Part shown: positions 46,806 to 55,775 of the stretch, piece by piece
Layout of the letters: every line of letters begins with the position of its first letter
Numbering within the stretch: the stretch's first letter is position 1
Assembly (NCBI RefSeq): GCF_029635795.1
Contig: NZ_CP114280.1
Location: 3,596,001 to 3,660,000 of the forward strand
Length of the DNA stretch: 64,000 nt
From: Dickeya lacustris
GTDB taxonomy: Bacteria; Pseudomonadota; Gammaproteobacteria; Enterobacterales; Enterobacteriaceae
Direction of reading: 5' to 3'
Program-made: the position numbers and the translations under genes
Notes under the pieces: model-generated
The model's input: the letters and a program-made list of their open reading frames with translations, nothing else
Databases searched by the model: none
Told to the model about the DNA's origin: nothing

Positions 46806-46919
46806 TTAGAAGAAATCTTTGTCGGGGGTATAGCGGCCCATCATTCCCCGAAAGAAGATAGTGGCGAAGGTGGTTAACGCCATGATTACGGCTTCGAGTA
46901 ATAGCGCTTTCCAGTTCAT
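46806..46919 (-). CDS. 37-residue membrane protein coupled to radC
   Basis: Reads MNWKALLLEAVIMALTTFAT, then IFFRGMMGRYTPDKDFF and stop: a single membrane helix with a positive end. Its ATG overlaps the radC stop (TTATGA), a usual signature of coupled translation. Too short for normal gene calling. Family not recognised. Confidence 0.55.
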   Translation of the reverse strand: MNWKALLLEAVIMALTTFATIFFRGMMGRYTPDKDFF

Positions 46920-47347
46920 AACCAGCCTCTCTCCGCGAACGATACAGTTCGACCACCACCAACGACGATGTGATCCAGTACACGGACGTCTATCAGCTCC
47001 ATCGCCTTCTTTATCCGTTCGGTAATGGTCCTGTCAGCCCCTGATGGCTCAGGATAACCTGACGGATGATTATGAGAGCAGATGATAGCAGCGGCGTTCA
47101 GACAAAGCGCCAGACGGGCTATCTCGCGGGGGTAGACAATCGTGGATGATATCGTGCCATAAAACATCTCCTTATACTGGATAACGCGGTTCTGCGAGTC
47201 GAGGAAGATGACGGCAAAGACCTCGTGCTCACGGTCGCCAAGCTGGAGGGCGAGGTAGCTTTCAGTTTCTTTGGAGGACACCAGCGATTCATTACGGTAG
47301 AGCCGTGCCGTTAGCAGCTCCCGGGCCTGGTTGATTATATCGTGCAT
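46916..47347 (-). CDS. RadC/YeeS-family JAB-domain protein
   Basis: 143 residues, the short island form of RadC without the N-terminal HhH domain. The metal motif is intact: Glu early (HEVFAVIFLD), HNHPSGYPEPSGAD and the downstream Asp. Despite the name, a DNA repair role is doubtful; these proteins ride on islands beside anti-restriction and toxin genes. AGGAGATT precedes the ATG. First gene of a unit with the 37-residue protein. Confidence 0.88.
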   Translation of the reverse strand: MHDIINQARELLTARLYRNESLVSSKETESYLALQLGDREHEVFAVIFLDSQNRVIQYKEMFYGTISSTIVYPREIARLALCLNAAAIICSHNHPSGYPEPSGADRTITERIKKAMELIDVRVLDHIVVGGGRTVSFAERGWL

Positions 47348-47436
47348 AGTAATCTCCTATGGTTGTATGCACGTTTCTTGTACCGGGGAGAATGGTCAAT
47401 ATTGAATTACGGCGAGGGTATAAGGGATGTAAAAGT

Positions 47437-47521
47437 GTTACTTTTGTTACCATGCCAAATCGTGAATCGTAACACTGAAGACATTGATATGACGGCATGT
47501 GCCCATTGTTACGACTGTTAC
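47437..47521. repeat. TGTTAC repeat cluster A
   Basis: Five tgttac hexamers within 85 bases: two direct (47437, 47445), one inverted (cgtaaca at 47468), two direct with ten-base spacing (47507, 47516; tgttacgactgttac). attgatat lies between. The order matches clusters B and C. Lies upstream of radC. Confidence 0.75.
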
Positions 47522-47540
47522 CGAGAAAATTCATGTCTAG

Positions 47541-48460
47541 GGTGTGTCCCGTAACTATTTTTTGTACAATCAGGGACATGATTTCATCACAAGAAGTGCT
47601 TTAATTTGGCTCGTTACGATTTCCCCGATGAAGCCTGGGCGCTGATTTCTCCCATGCTGCCACCTGAAAGAGGCTCTTCCCAAGGCGGGCGTCCTTACTT
47701 TGCGCATAGACATGTCATGAATGGCATATTTTGGGTGCTTTGCTCCGGCGCGCCGTGGCGGGATTTACCTGAGCGTTATGGTCAATGGAAAACCATTTAC
47801 AACCGTTTCAATCGGTGGTCTAAAGCCGGAATAATGAACAGTATTTTCAATAAATTACTCCAGATTCTGGATGAAAAAGCGCTGATTGACTGGGATATTA
47901 TCGCGCTGGATGGCAGTAACGTTCGCGCCCTGAAAGCGGCCGCCGGTGCGAAAAAAAACATCCCGATGAATGCGAGGACCATGGGCTGGGTCGCTCTCGC
48001 GGCGGCTTTGGCACCAAAATCCATCTGGCGACAGATGGCACAGGATTACCGCTGAGTTTTTGCCTGAGCGGTGGACAGGCCCACGAAAGCCGATACGCGG
48101 AAACGTTGCTCAACCGGGTCGGGATTATCCGAAAAAGCGGGCATCTGAAATCACGTCCCAAAGCGGTGCTGGCGGATAAGGGTTATTCAGGTAAAAACCT
48201 TCGCATTCATTTGAAAATGAAAGGAATAAAAGCGGTTATTCCGTTTAAATCGAATGAGAAGGCCAGTCAGGACGGACGTCGGCTCCTCGACACGCGCCTA
48301 TACAAAAAACGCAATGTCGTGGAGCGTTGCTTTGCGATACTCAAAGAAAATCGCCGTATTGCCACCCGCTCGGAGAAAACAGCCAGAAACTACCTGAGTA
48401 TGCTAAAACTGGGAGCGATCAGGTTATTTTTAAAGCGGTTGTTAAGTTAAGGGACACAGC
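47541..48460 (+). mobile_element. IS5-family (IS427-like) insertion sequence, about 920 bp
   Basis: Inverted ends ggtgtgtcccgtaact / gctgtgtcccttaact and flanking ctag on each side (47537-47540 and 48461-48464), taken as target duplication. One transposase in two frames. It has inserted into the remains of a duplicated segment related to 51738-51900. Confidence 0.85.
47606..48450 (+). CDS. IS427-like transposase, two frames joined by -1 frameshift
   Basis: Frame 1 (TTG start, LARYDFPDEAWALISPMLPP) runs to an A8 run at 47951-47958. A -1 slip there gives AKKKHPDECEDHGLGRSRGG, then FGTKIHLATDGTGLPLSF, continuing to LADKGYSGKNLR and RNVVERCFAILKENRRIA, so the whole DDE protein is restored. Frameshifting at an A-run is how elements of this group make transposase. 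All DDE regions are present; it is probably functional. Confidence 0.82.
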
Positions 48461-48464
48461 CTAG

Positions 48465-48840
48465 GACAGGGACCTTCATTTCAGAATGACGCTGAATGGT
48501 CTCACTTATGGTGCTCTTATCGACCGCCTGGTGCTAGGAGCGGACTTTTTATAACTTTTGCGTATAAAATCACCGTGCAAAGACCTTCTGAGTTATGTGC
48601 ACCTAAGTCAAGATCACCAAATCTGCATTGCAGTGCTCAAACGAATTAATTTTACAAGTAAATTTTGATTTTTAACCTGTTAGCTTGTTTAAGCTCATAT
48701 TAGCTTTGTACAATAATGTTTATCTTGACTTCCGGCATGTGTCCAAAAAGTCTTCAATCAGTCTCAGACATAATATTTAGGTAAAATTGCGTTGTTTGCG
48801 ACTCTATAGCAGCCAATTAGATAAGACCATCAGGATGGGA
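48465..48840. other. spacer before the ABC-3C operon
   Basis: The first 40 bases (atttcagaatgacgctgaat) resemble the 3' end of the gene at 51871, so they are a leftover of a duplication. The rest is AT-rich and must carry the promoter of the HNH gene (ttttgcgtataaaat near 48555). No ORF. Confidence 0.6.
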
Positions 48841-48843
48841 TAA

Positions 48844-49623
48844 ATGGCCAATGTGCGGATAAAACCTAGTGATCATGAACACAGTATTCTATATGCAGAA
48901 ACTGGTGGTGCCTGTCCACTCTGCAAATCTGCAATCATGTCCAAAAAACCTGGTTCGAAGAAGCCAATATCTCTGTATGAAATAGCACATATTTATCCCT
49001 TGAACCCAAACAGCTTGCAAATTACAGCATTGAGTAATTATCCTGCCCCCGAGGATATTAACTCACTGGAAAACTATATTCTGCTATGCCCTACATGTCA
49101 CACTAACTATGACAAAGACTTCAAAATAGAAGAATATTTACACCTGAAAAACATTAAGAAAATATTTCTTGATGATGCTAATGCTAAGCTAGCTGCTTCG
49201 CAATACGCCTTGCAAGATGAAGTAAATGAAATCCTTGATCTGATCTCAATGGATGATGGTAGTTATGAAGATCTTTCTGAATCCGAATTCAACATAAATT
49301 CTATTGATAAGAAACTTAAGTCTAACATCAGTTCACTACTCAAAAGGGAAATACGACATAATATTACTGACTTTTTCATACCTATCAGAAATCACATCCG
49401 TATTATTGAGCAAGAAAATCAATTATCTATTAAATTGCTTCAATGTCAGATACACACTTTTTACTTAGCCATGCAAAAGCAACATCCTGAAAATAAGGAT
49501 TTAGTATTTAAATACGTATCTGAATGGATTTGTCAAAAATCAGGAAAATCTTTAATGGCGTCCAAAATCCTGACTTCCTTTTTTATTCAAAGTTGTGAGG
49601 TATTTGATGTTAGTTCCAAGTAA
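48844..49623 (+). CDS. HNH-nuclease effector of an ABC-three-component system
   Basis: 259 residues. N-terminal HNH with zinc-binding C-x2-C pairs: GGACPLCKSAIM, the AHIYPLN His, LENYILLCPTCHTNYD. A helical C-terminal part (residues 130-259) follows, as in the C-terminal components of ABC-3C systems that couple the effector to the ATPase. Its stop overlaps the next gene by 17 bases. Known family logic: the ATPase complex senses invasion and releases the nuclease; function here is inferred. AT-rich compared with the rest of the island. Confidence 0.78.
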   Translation: MANVRIKPSDHEHSILYAETGGACPLCKSAIMSKKPGSKKPISLYEIAHIYPLNPNSLQITALSNYPAPEDINSLENYILLCPTCHTNYDKDFKIEEYLHLKNIKKIFLDDANAKLAASQYALQDEVNEILDLISMDDGSYEDLSESEFNINSIDKKLKSNISSLLKREIRHNITDFFIPIRNHIRIIEQENQLSIKLLQCQIHTFYLAMQKQHPENKDLVFKYVSEWICQKSGKSLMASKILTSFFIQSCEVFDVSSK

Positions 49624-49828
49624 ATTCACGACACTAGAAGAGTCTACCATTTACAAAATGATATCAATCCTTTCAAATAGAGAGGAAGGGGAAAGTATTT
49701 CTGACCTATTAAATAGAACATCAGAACAATTCACTGACACATCAGAACTCATATATGCGCTGGACATTCTTTATGTTCTTGACTTACTCAATATAGATCA
49801 ATCCGGGAATATTAAATATGCTCCGTAA
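49607..49828 (+). CDS. ABC-3C middle component
   Basis: 73 residues from ATG 49607 (MLVPSKFTTLEESTIYKMIS), six bases after GAGG. It is a small winged-helix-like protein (LIYALDILYVLDLLNIDQSG-N-IKY), the size and form of middle components linking effector and ATPase in ABC-3C operons. Overlaps the upstream gene by 17 and the downstream gene by 11 bases, so the three are made together. Confidence 0.7.
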   Translation: MLVPSKFTTLEESTIYKMISILSNREEGESISDLLNRTSEQFTDTSELIYALDILYVLDLLNIDQSGNIKYAP

Positions 49829-51446
49829 AGTATCATGCGATTTATTTAATAAAGGAGAGATTATCTTCGGTTATGGTTTAAATGTCATTCTTGGAGATAA
49901 TGATGCTAAAAACTCAATTGGAAAATCAACTGCTCTAATGGTTGTAGATTTTGCAATGGGCGGAAATTCTTTATTGAAAGATAAAGCTGGCGTAATCAAG
50001 GCCCTTGGTCATCATAGATATAATTTTGAATTTAACTTCGGCGGAGTTCCTTACTTCTTTTCAAGAACAACTGAATTTTCCAATACGGTTCAAATATGTA
50101 ATGACAATTATATTTCAGTAGATGAAATAAACATTGATGCTTATACTGACATGCTCAAATCAAAATATGAAATGGGTCATTTAAGTAGTAGCTTCAGGAG
50201 TGTAGCTGGCCCTTTCAGCAGGATTTGGAATAAAGGTGAGCTTGACCCTGAACATCCTTTTGCAGGAGATGAAAAAGAATCAGAAGCCGTTGCAGTTAAC
50301 CGTCTAATTGATATTTTCGAATATACCGATGAGATTTCTGGTGAAAAAACTGTCCTTGATGAACAGGAAAAGAAAAAAAGTATCATTTCAAAATCGATGA
50401 AAGCAGAAATAATTCCTAATATTAACAAAACTAAATACAATGAAAACCTAAAGATCATTTCTGACAATGCACAAGTTATAGATGGGCTGAAAACTGGCTT
50501 CAATGGAGCTTTAAGTGCATACGAAGCATTATTCGATGCTGAGCTACGTTCGACACAGCAATACGTTAATGAACTAACACATAAGAAGCAAAAGCTCTTA
50601 TCTAGAGCCACACGTTTAGAACGCGACATTATGGGGATAACACCAAAACTTGCTGCAAACATCGCTCTAGTACAAGAATTCATACCCAGCGTAAATACTG
50701 AACGATTGCATAAAGTTGAGGCCTTTCATCAAGGTATCTGCAAATTAGTTGGAAAAGAGCTTAAGAAAGATCTAACTAATGTAAAAGTTGAGATTGATGC
50801 TATCACGTCGGAGATTAGCGAATTGGAGAGTATAATTCGCTCAAGTCTAGCTAAAAAGGGTACTCCCGATGACTTGTTCAAGCGTGTCTTCGAATTGAAA
50901 GAAAAAACAGATAAAGCTGTATTAGAAAACAAATACTATGAAACTAAGGTAGCTGCAACTGAACAAGTAAAACTTACAAAAGAACGATTAAACAATATTT
51001 ATAATGGGATTTTTCTGACAATTGAGCATGTATTAAATTTCAAACTCAGCAATTTTAACAAAGTCGTTTACGGGCCAACCCGAAATCCATCCCAATTGCG
51101 AATAAACAGTGAAAAATCGTATACCTTCACTTCTCCAGAGGATACGGGGACAGGAAAGTCGTATGCAGGATTAGTTGGTTTTGACCTTGCAATGCTATCG
51201 TTGACCAAACTTCCATTTGTTATTCATGACTCAGTCATATATAAAAATATTGAAGTTCCTGCCACGAGGAACATCCTAAGAATTCTCTCCACCATGAATA
51301 AAAAACAAATATTTCTAGCTTTTGATGAAGCAACAAAATTTGGCTCAAAAGCTGAAAGAATATTGATAAGTCATTCAAGATTAAAACTAAGTGATAGTTC
51401 ATTGCTCTATATAAAAGACTGGAGAGAAAAGTCTATAATTGGATAA
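49818..51446 (+). CDS. SMC-like ABC ATPase of an ABC-3C system (DUF2326-like)
   Basis: 542 residues. The Walker A region LGDNDAKNSIGKSTALMVVD (about residues 26-45) with the long NDxKNSxGKS form is characteristic of this ATPase group. The middle 200 residues are coiled coil (residues about 190-400). The C-terminal lobe has SPEDTGTGKSYAGLVGFDLA and the Walker B LPFVIHDSVIYKNIE ending in His-Asp. It is expected to dimerise on nucleic acid and control the HNH protein. Preceded by an overlapping middle component. Confidence 0.85.
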   Translation: MLRKVSCDLFNKGEIIFGYGLNVILGDNDAKNSIGKSTALMVVDFAMGGNSLLKDKAGVIKALGHHRYNFEFNFGGVPYFFSRTTEFSNTVQICNDNYISVDEINIDAYTDMLKSKYEMGHLSSSFRSVAGPFSRIWNKGELDPEHPFAGDEKESEAVAVNRLIDIFEYTDEISGEKTVLDEQEKKKSIISKSMKAEIIPNINKTKYNENLKIISDNAQVIDGLKTGFNGALSAYEALFDAELRSTQQYVNELTHKKQKLLSRATRLERDIMGITPKLAANIALVQEFIPSVNTERLHKVEAFHQGICKLVGKELKKDLTNVKVEIDAITSEISELESIIRSSLAKKGTPDDLFKRVFELKEKTDKAVLENKYYETKVAATEQVKLTKERLNNIYNGIFLTIEHVLNFKLSNFNKVVYGPTRNPSQLRINSEKSYTFTSPEDTGTGKSYAGLVGFDLAMLSLTKLPFVIHDSVIYKNIEVPATRNILRILSTMNKKQIFLAFDEATKFGSKAERILISHSRLKLSDSSLLYIKDWREKSIIG

Positions 51447-51737
51447 CAGGTATTTTCTCATCAGAACCAACCGCCAGAGGCAGAGCAGCGTTCCTGGCGG
51501 TTCGTGTAAGTTACCACTTCGAACGGCAAAACAAATAATTATTTTCAAAACTGGCTGAAGTGTTAACAATTCATCCTAATTTAAAAATGGATATCTGAAT
51601 CGACACTAGTTTTTTAATCACTTTTTGGACAAAAGTGCCAACCTCTACTTCTCACTCTTAGCTGAAAATTAAATCTTCTGTTCAGGTCATTACAATGGAA
51701 GTATACGGATATAAAAGCAGATAGCAGAGAAGTGAAG

Positions 51738-51823
51738 TGTTAATTTTGTTACCAGAAAATATAGAAAAGCGTAACAACAAAATTGTTGATATAATAGCGT
51801 GCAATCACTGTTACGGCTGTTAC
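51738..51823. repeat. TGTTAC repeat cluster B
   Basis: tgttaa (51738), tgttac (51747), inverted cgtaaca (51770), then tgttac at 51809 and 51818 (tgttacggctgttac). Same number, order, orientation and spacing as cluster A, with attgttgatat in the same central place, although the bases between have diverged. Confidence 0.75.
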
Positions 51824-51842
51824 CTTGGAAAATTTGTCACTG

Positions 51843-51866
51843 AAAAGGGCCGGAGCCCTTTTTTTG
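51843..51866. terminator. bidirectional terminator-like hairpin
   Basis: aaaagggc cgga gccctttttttt: 7-bp stem with T-run on the plus side and a run of T on the minus side as well. It can end both the ABC-3C operon and the gene at 51871. Confidence 0.7.
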
Positions 51867-51870
51867 TATT

Positions 51871-52572
51871 TCAGAATGATGCTGGATATGGATATGAGTA
51901 GCTTTCAGACTTATTACGAGTTTCTTCGATATCCTGATTGAAATCATCAATATTTATTTTCTTGAAGCTGACGCCGAGCGATATTTCGAAATACTCCACC
52001 ATTTGTGTGAAAGTGTTGGCTCCACCATGACGGCCATCTTTTAAAGCTTTGCTCAGGGTTGTATTAACAGATCGGATATTGGATGTGTTCGGCGCATTAT
52101 TCGACGCCTTTACAAGTTCCTTTAAGATTTTCAGCGTTTTCGGTTCCCCTTTGATTTTCCGATTGTTGTCATCAGTCAGGCAGATAAATGTCTGAAGCAC
52201 TCTGATGAGACGCTTCATTTGGGGATTCCAATTTGAGTTTGACGGTTTTGAACCTACAATACCAGATCCGCCCCTTGAAGACTCACCAGTTAGGGGGTTA
52301 TACGATGGAATATTCTCTGGTAGTTGTCCGTTCAGATCAAACCAGCCCTTTGCTGCATGAAGCCCACAGGTAAAATACCCGGTATGTTCAGGATTATCCC
52401 TGCTGGTGAACAGGAAAAGATAATAGTCCGTCGTTAATGGCTGTTGGTGATAACCAATCTTTTCCTGCCCTGGTAGAAGTGTCGTTTTAGTTATAGCTTC
52501 AACTTTATACTGCTTGTATGCCGCCTCTCGTACCGCTTGAGTGGTCTTGCTGTACTCCTTAGGCCAATCCAT
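51871..52572 (-). CDS. unknown protein downstream of the primase
   Basis: 233 residues from ATG 52572 (MDWPKEYSKTTQAVREAAYK), six bases after GGAG; the frame further upstream runs into repeat cluster C. There is a mostly polar first half with YYLFLFTSRDNPEHTGYFTC and a Ser/Gly-rich loop (TGESSRGGSGIVGSKPSNSN); the second half is helical. No recognised domain. A fragment similar to its 3' end lies at 48477, so the gene or its end was once duplicated. Confidence 0.65.
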   Translation of the reverse strand: MDWPKEYSKTTQAVREAAYKQYKVEAITKTTLLPGQEKIGYHQQPLTTDYYLFLFTSRDNPEHTGYFTCGLHAAKGWFDLNGQLPENIPSYNPLTGESSRGGSGIVGSKPSNSNWNPQMKRLIRVLQTFICLTDDNNRKIKGEPKTLKILKELVKASNNAPNTSNIRSVNTTLSKALKDGRHGGANTFTQMVEYFEISLGVSFKKINIDDFNQDIEETRNKSESYSYPYPASF

Positions 52573-52600
52573 AGAGCTCTCCAACTTGATGTTTTTTAAC

Positions 52601-52685
52601 GGTAACAAAGGTAACAGCGTAACATGCAGTTATATCAACGTTCTCGCTGTTACCGCCCATTTTAAGCAATCGTAACAACGTAACA
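52601..52685. repeat. TGTTAC repeat cluster C
   Basis: ggtaaca at 52601 and 52610, cgtaaca at 52618, inverted tgttacc at 52648, cgtaaca at 52671 and 52679: six copies in 85 bases, with atatcaacg between, an inverted version of the core of clusters A and B. It lies between the primase stop and the start of the gene at 51871. Confidence 0.75.
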
Positions 52686-52703
52686 AAGGGGGCAGAGCCC
52701 CCA
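52686..52703 (-). terminator. hairpin after the primase gene
   Basis: gggggc agag ccccc, directly behind the primase stop. On the minus strand it is followed by tttgtt. Same position relative to its repeat cluster as the hairpin at 51843. Confidence 0.6.
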
Positions 52704-52708
52704 GTGAA

Positions 52709-55321
52709 TTACACGGCATATGGTGAATCATCACTCTGTGCTTGCGGCGGCGGCTCAGGTTCGTCGCCCAAAAGCTTCCCCGAAATGACGTAAACCTTAC
52801 GAGTACCCACGCCATGTATCCGCTTTGTTACGCTAGCAGTACTCGGAAGATAACCATTATCATACAAAATCTTAGCTACGTTTCGGTGTTCCAACCCCCG
52901 GCACAACTCGCTCTTGAACGCGGCTGGGTAAACCAAGAAGTCTGAACCATCCTTCGCCCCCCAGACCGGACCATTAGCCGCCTGTCCAAAGCGTGAATCC
53001 CCCCATGTAAGTAGCTGGGCCTTGACAGACTCAATTGCCTGATTTGACTCGTGGGAGCCTTCCCCGCGTCCTGCCAGCCAACTATCGAAGCAAGCCTTGA
53101 CGCCACGGAGTGACTCACCTTCGGGCCATCCCGTAATATCCGAGGCCAGCTCTCCGGCAGCAGCCACGAGAGCAAAGCGGTTAGCAGCACGTTTGATCTG
53201 ACCATCTGCTCCGTCTGGCACATGAACAAGAAATTCAGCCATCAGCTTCTTGAGCCTGCTGGTAAATCCCGCCTTATCCGCCGTAAGTAGCCGCAGAAAG
53301 GCACGGGCAGCCGTACCGTAGAAACGCTTACTGTCACGGTTCAGGGCCTCAGCGAAGCTGGCACCATCGGCACAATCATGGAGTTCCTCGAACAGCCCCA
53401 ACCCCTTACCAGCATCTGCCGGAATATCGATAAAACGCACTTCCTGCCCGGCTTTAACCTTCTTGCCATGCTGCTCCATCAGGTTCGACAGCGATACTTC
53501 TCCCGCTGACATGAAGATCAAACGCCACGTTTTAATTGCTGCTGCACCTCCTGTCCGGTTTGCCCGTGCTTTACTCGACCCATTAGCAACCATATAGACG
53601 GTCTGAGCAGCCTCTGCGGGGTTTTCATCGGCCATCTGGCCCAACTCATCGATCACCAGTGTTGCGTCGTTATGAGCGAAGCAGACACCTTCAAGCCCGT
53701 TAGAGGTCGCACGCCATGTTACAAGCTTATCCGGGGCCCCCCAGAGAGACTTACAAACCCGAAGACCTGTCGACTTTCCCCGGCTACTCTCACTGCGGAT
53801 ATGAAACCCGCCAGATTCCAGTGAACTGTCCAGTTCCAGCAGTGGTCCGGCAAATCCAGCAGCAACCATCAAAACTAACCGGCTATTACCGACACACTTA
53901 GTAGCGACATTTTTCTGCCAGTCTTCCAGGCTACCTGACTGCTCATAGCCTGGGGGAGCCCCAGAGAACGACTGATAAATTACCGTCTCACTGGATGCCC
54001 CTATCGCCTCATCGGGGAGCACATAAACATCGCCAAACCATCCTGTCTGCGATACGCTCCTGGCTCTTCCTACAGGCTGAACCGTGTTGATGTAACTCTG
54101 GAGTGCCCTGAGTTCACCGGGATCATAATGCAGACCACGTGAAACTAACGGCTCCAGCATCAACGAAGGTTCTTTAATTAAAGCCGCCCTCGGCAATGCA
54201 AACTGGTGCGTATGGCCATCCATATCTGCAAACTGAAGGACCAATCCCCAGTCTTCACTCGCCTTATCACGTGACAAAGCGACTGGGTAAATAGCCGTGC
54301 TAACCTTTGCGCTAACGGATTCACGCTTCTGACACAGCCAGCCATTTGAGAAGAAGAAGCTGGGTGGAATCCCCATTCTGGCATGAGCGATAACGGGCTT
54401 CAGTTGCCTCTTCAGCTCGTCCATTCCCTCCAGCAGCATCAGATCGTTGGCATCCGTGGGCTGACTCGTCTCGTCCTGAAACTCAGGGATGAAGATAGAT
54501 ATCCCCTCAAATTCTTTTGCGACCTTTTCCGCTGCCTCAACTCCAGCGTTTTTCTCCTTATATTTATCGTTATCGGCAATAATGACGATTGGAACCTTTG
54601 TTTGTGAGCGAATTGATTCAACTACTGGATAAATATTCCCGCAATCGATAGCCATGATAGATGTGTATCCGGTGGCATCAAAACAGGATGCTGCTGTTGC
54701 ATATCCCTCGGCAACTAATAGAGTGCTGTCATTTCCCTGAATAACATGACAGGCACCCTTTTTACCACAATCTTTATAGAAGTATTTAGTGCCATTGGGT
54801 AATATACGTTGAGCATTAATGAAGTTACCCTTGTAATTGCTAATTGGAATGATTAATGCGTCGCCATCCATTAGAAGACCATTACCTGACACATTTTTTC
54901 TCGACAAATAAGGATGCCGTGATACTTCTGATAATGAGGTGATGTGTTTGGCTAATTCAATTCTATTTTCAACAAAAAATGCTTCCTTCTTCAGCATTTT
55001 CTGTGTTCTTAGCGTTTCTAGTTCATTAATTCTCTCCTGTCGATCCACGGATGATAATGAATTCAAACCGTGGCTATTCCACATTGCCTCACCTAAACCA
55101 GGTCTATTGCTCCTGATATATATCCTGTGAGTTTTACCTTCTTCATCACTCAGTATTTTTAAATATCCACTTGTTTTACCAGGCTTGTCATGGATATCTT
55201 TAAATCTGGGATGATCTGTGTCAACTGCTTTTAATTCAGCATCCTCTGCGACAATTCCATGCTCTATTCCAAGTTGAAATGCGGCATATAACGCCTTATA
55301 ATTATGCTCTTCAATATTCAT
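52709..55321 (-). CDS. island primase-helicase (Toprim plus DUF927)
   Basis: 870 residues from ATG 55321 (MNIEEHNYKALYAAFQLG), five bases after GGGGAG. Residues about 190-290 form a Toprim domain (LLVAEGYATAASCFDA with catalytic Glu; VIIADNDKYKEKNAG with the D-x-D pair). Residues about 320-800 form a DUF927 helicase-like domain: Walker A variant SESSRGKSTGLRV, Walker B TLVIDELGQM. It resembles replication proteins of P4-like and other satellite islands, which act at an island origin; the TGTTAC clusters are candidate binding sites. Confidence 0.85.
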   Translation of the reverse strand: MNIEEHNYKALYAAFQLGIEHGIVAEDAELKAVDTDHPRFKDIHDKPGKTSGYLKILSDEEGKTHRIYIRSNRPGLGEAMWNSHGLNSLSSVDRQERINELETLRTQKMLKKEAFFVENRIELAKHITSLSEVSRHPYLSRKNVSGNGLLMDGDALIIPISNYKGNFINAQRILPNGTKYFYKDCGKKGACHVIQGNDSTLLVAEGYATAASCFDATGYTSIMAIDCGNIYPVVESIRSQTKVPIVIIADNDKYKEKNAGVEAAEKVAKEFEGISIFIPEFQDETSQPTDANDLMLLEGMDELKRQLKPVIAHARMGIPPSFFFSNGWLCQKRESVSAKVSTAIYPVALSRDKASEDWGLVLQFADMDGHTHQFALPRAALIKEPSLMLEPLVSRGLHYDPGELRALQSYINTVQPVGRARSVSQTGWFGDVYVLPDEAIGASSETVIYQSFSGAPPGYEQSGSLEDWQKNVATKCVGNSRLVLMVAAGFAGPLLELDSSLESGGFHIRSESSRGKSTGLRVCKSLWGAPDKLVTWRATSNGLEGVCFAHNDATLVIDELGQMADENPAEAAQTVYMVANGSSKARANRTGGAAAIKTWRLIFMSAGEVSLSNLMEQHGKKVKAGQEVRFIDIPADAGKGLGLFEELHDCADGASFAEALNRDSKRFYGTAARAFLRLLTADKAGFTSRLKKLMAEFLVHVPDGADGQIKRAANRFALVAAAGELASDITGWPEGESLRGVKACFDSWLAGRGEGSHESNQAIESVKAQLLTWGDSRFGQAANGPVWGAKDGSDFLVYPAAFKSELCRGLEHRNVAKILYDNGYLPSTASVTKRIHGVGTRKVYVISGKLLGDEPEPPPQAQSDDSPYAV

Positions 55322-55396
55322 ATTGACTCCCCGCATGACTTTCGCAAGGGAGATGACGTTCCCCCTTGCGGGTGAAGTCAATGCGATATTGTATCG

Positions 55397-55642
55397 TTAG
55401 TTACAGCCAAATTCGAAGTGTTCGATATCTCCGTAAGGGCTCATGACGAGACGCATGCTACAACAGTCTCCCGAGGAAAAGAACTGATAGCAGTCATGCT
55501 CTTCGCTGTAAGTGGCACTCCCATCTTCAATACGACAGATATCCTCAAGCAGTTCGTAAACGTACTCGCATTTCTCTTCAACAGAGGTGATTTGGCTAAA
55601 GATAGCCGCTTTCTGCTTGAAACTTTCGTTGTTACCGTTCAT
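55397..55642 (-). CDS. small acidic Cys-rich protein, unknown
   Basis: 81 residues: N-terminal helix, then EEHDCYQFFSSGDCCSMRLV and ending FEFGCN, four cysteines. GAGGAAAT precedes the ATG. Upstream of the primase by 75 bases and probably co-transcribed. Small proteins at this place in P4-like islands are often regulators, but no motif proves it here. Confidence 0.6.
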   Translation of the reverse strand: MNGNNESFKQKAAIFSQITSVEEKCEYVYELLEDICRIEDGSATYSEEHDCYQFFSSGDCCSMRLVMSPYGDIEHFEFGCN

Positions 55643-55775
55643 TGGATTTCCTCATCTTTGCAGCAAGAGTAGCCTCGCTGCGTTGAGGAAAATGCTATTC
55701 GGATTGACAGTGACATGTCGACAAAATAGAAGGGGAGATTTTCCGTAACGAAAAAACACCCCTAAAAAATTGATA

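Larger units (their letters stand above)
51447..51870. other. spacer with repeat cluster B
   Basis: Gene-free 420 bases between the convergent ATPase and the gene at 51871. The left part is featureless; the right part has the TGTTAC cluster (51738-51823) and a hairpin terminator. Confidence 0.6.

Noticed and set aside
46774..46983. Alternative 69-codon frame over the radC end
   Set aside because: It overlaps radC in another frame without a ribosome site; the 37-codon frame with the stop-start overlap is better supported.
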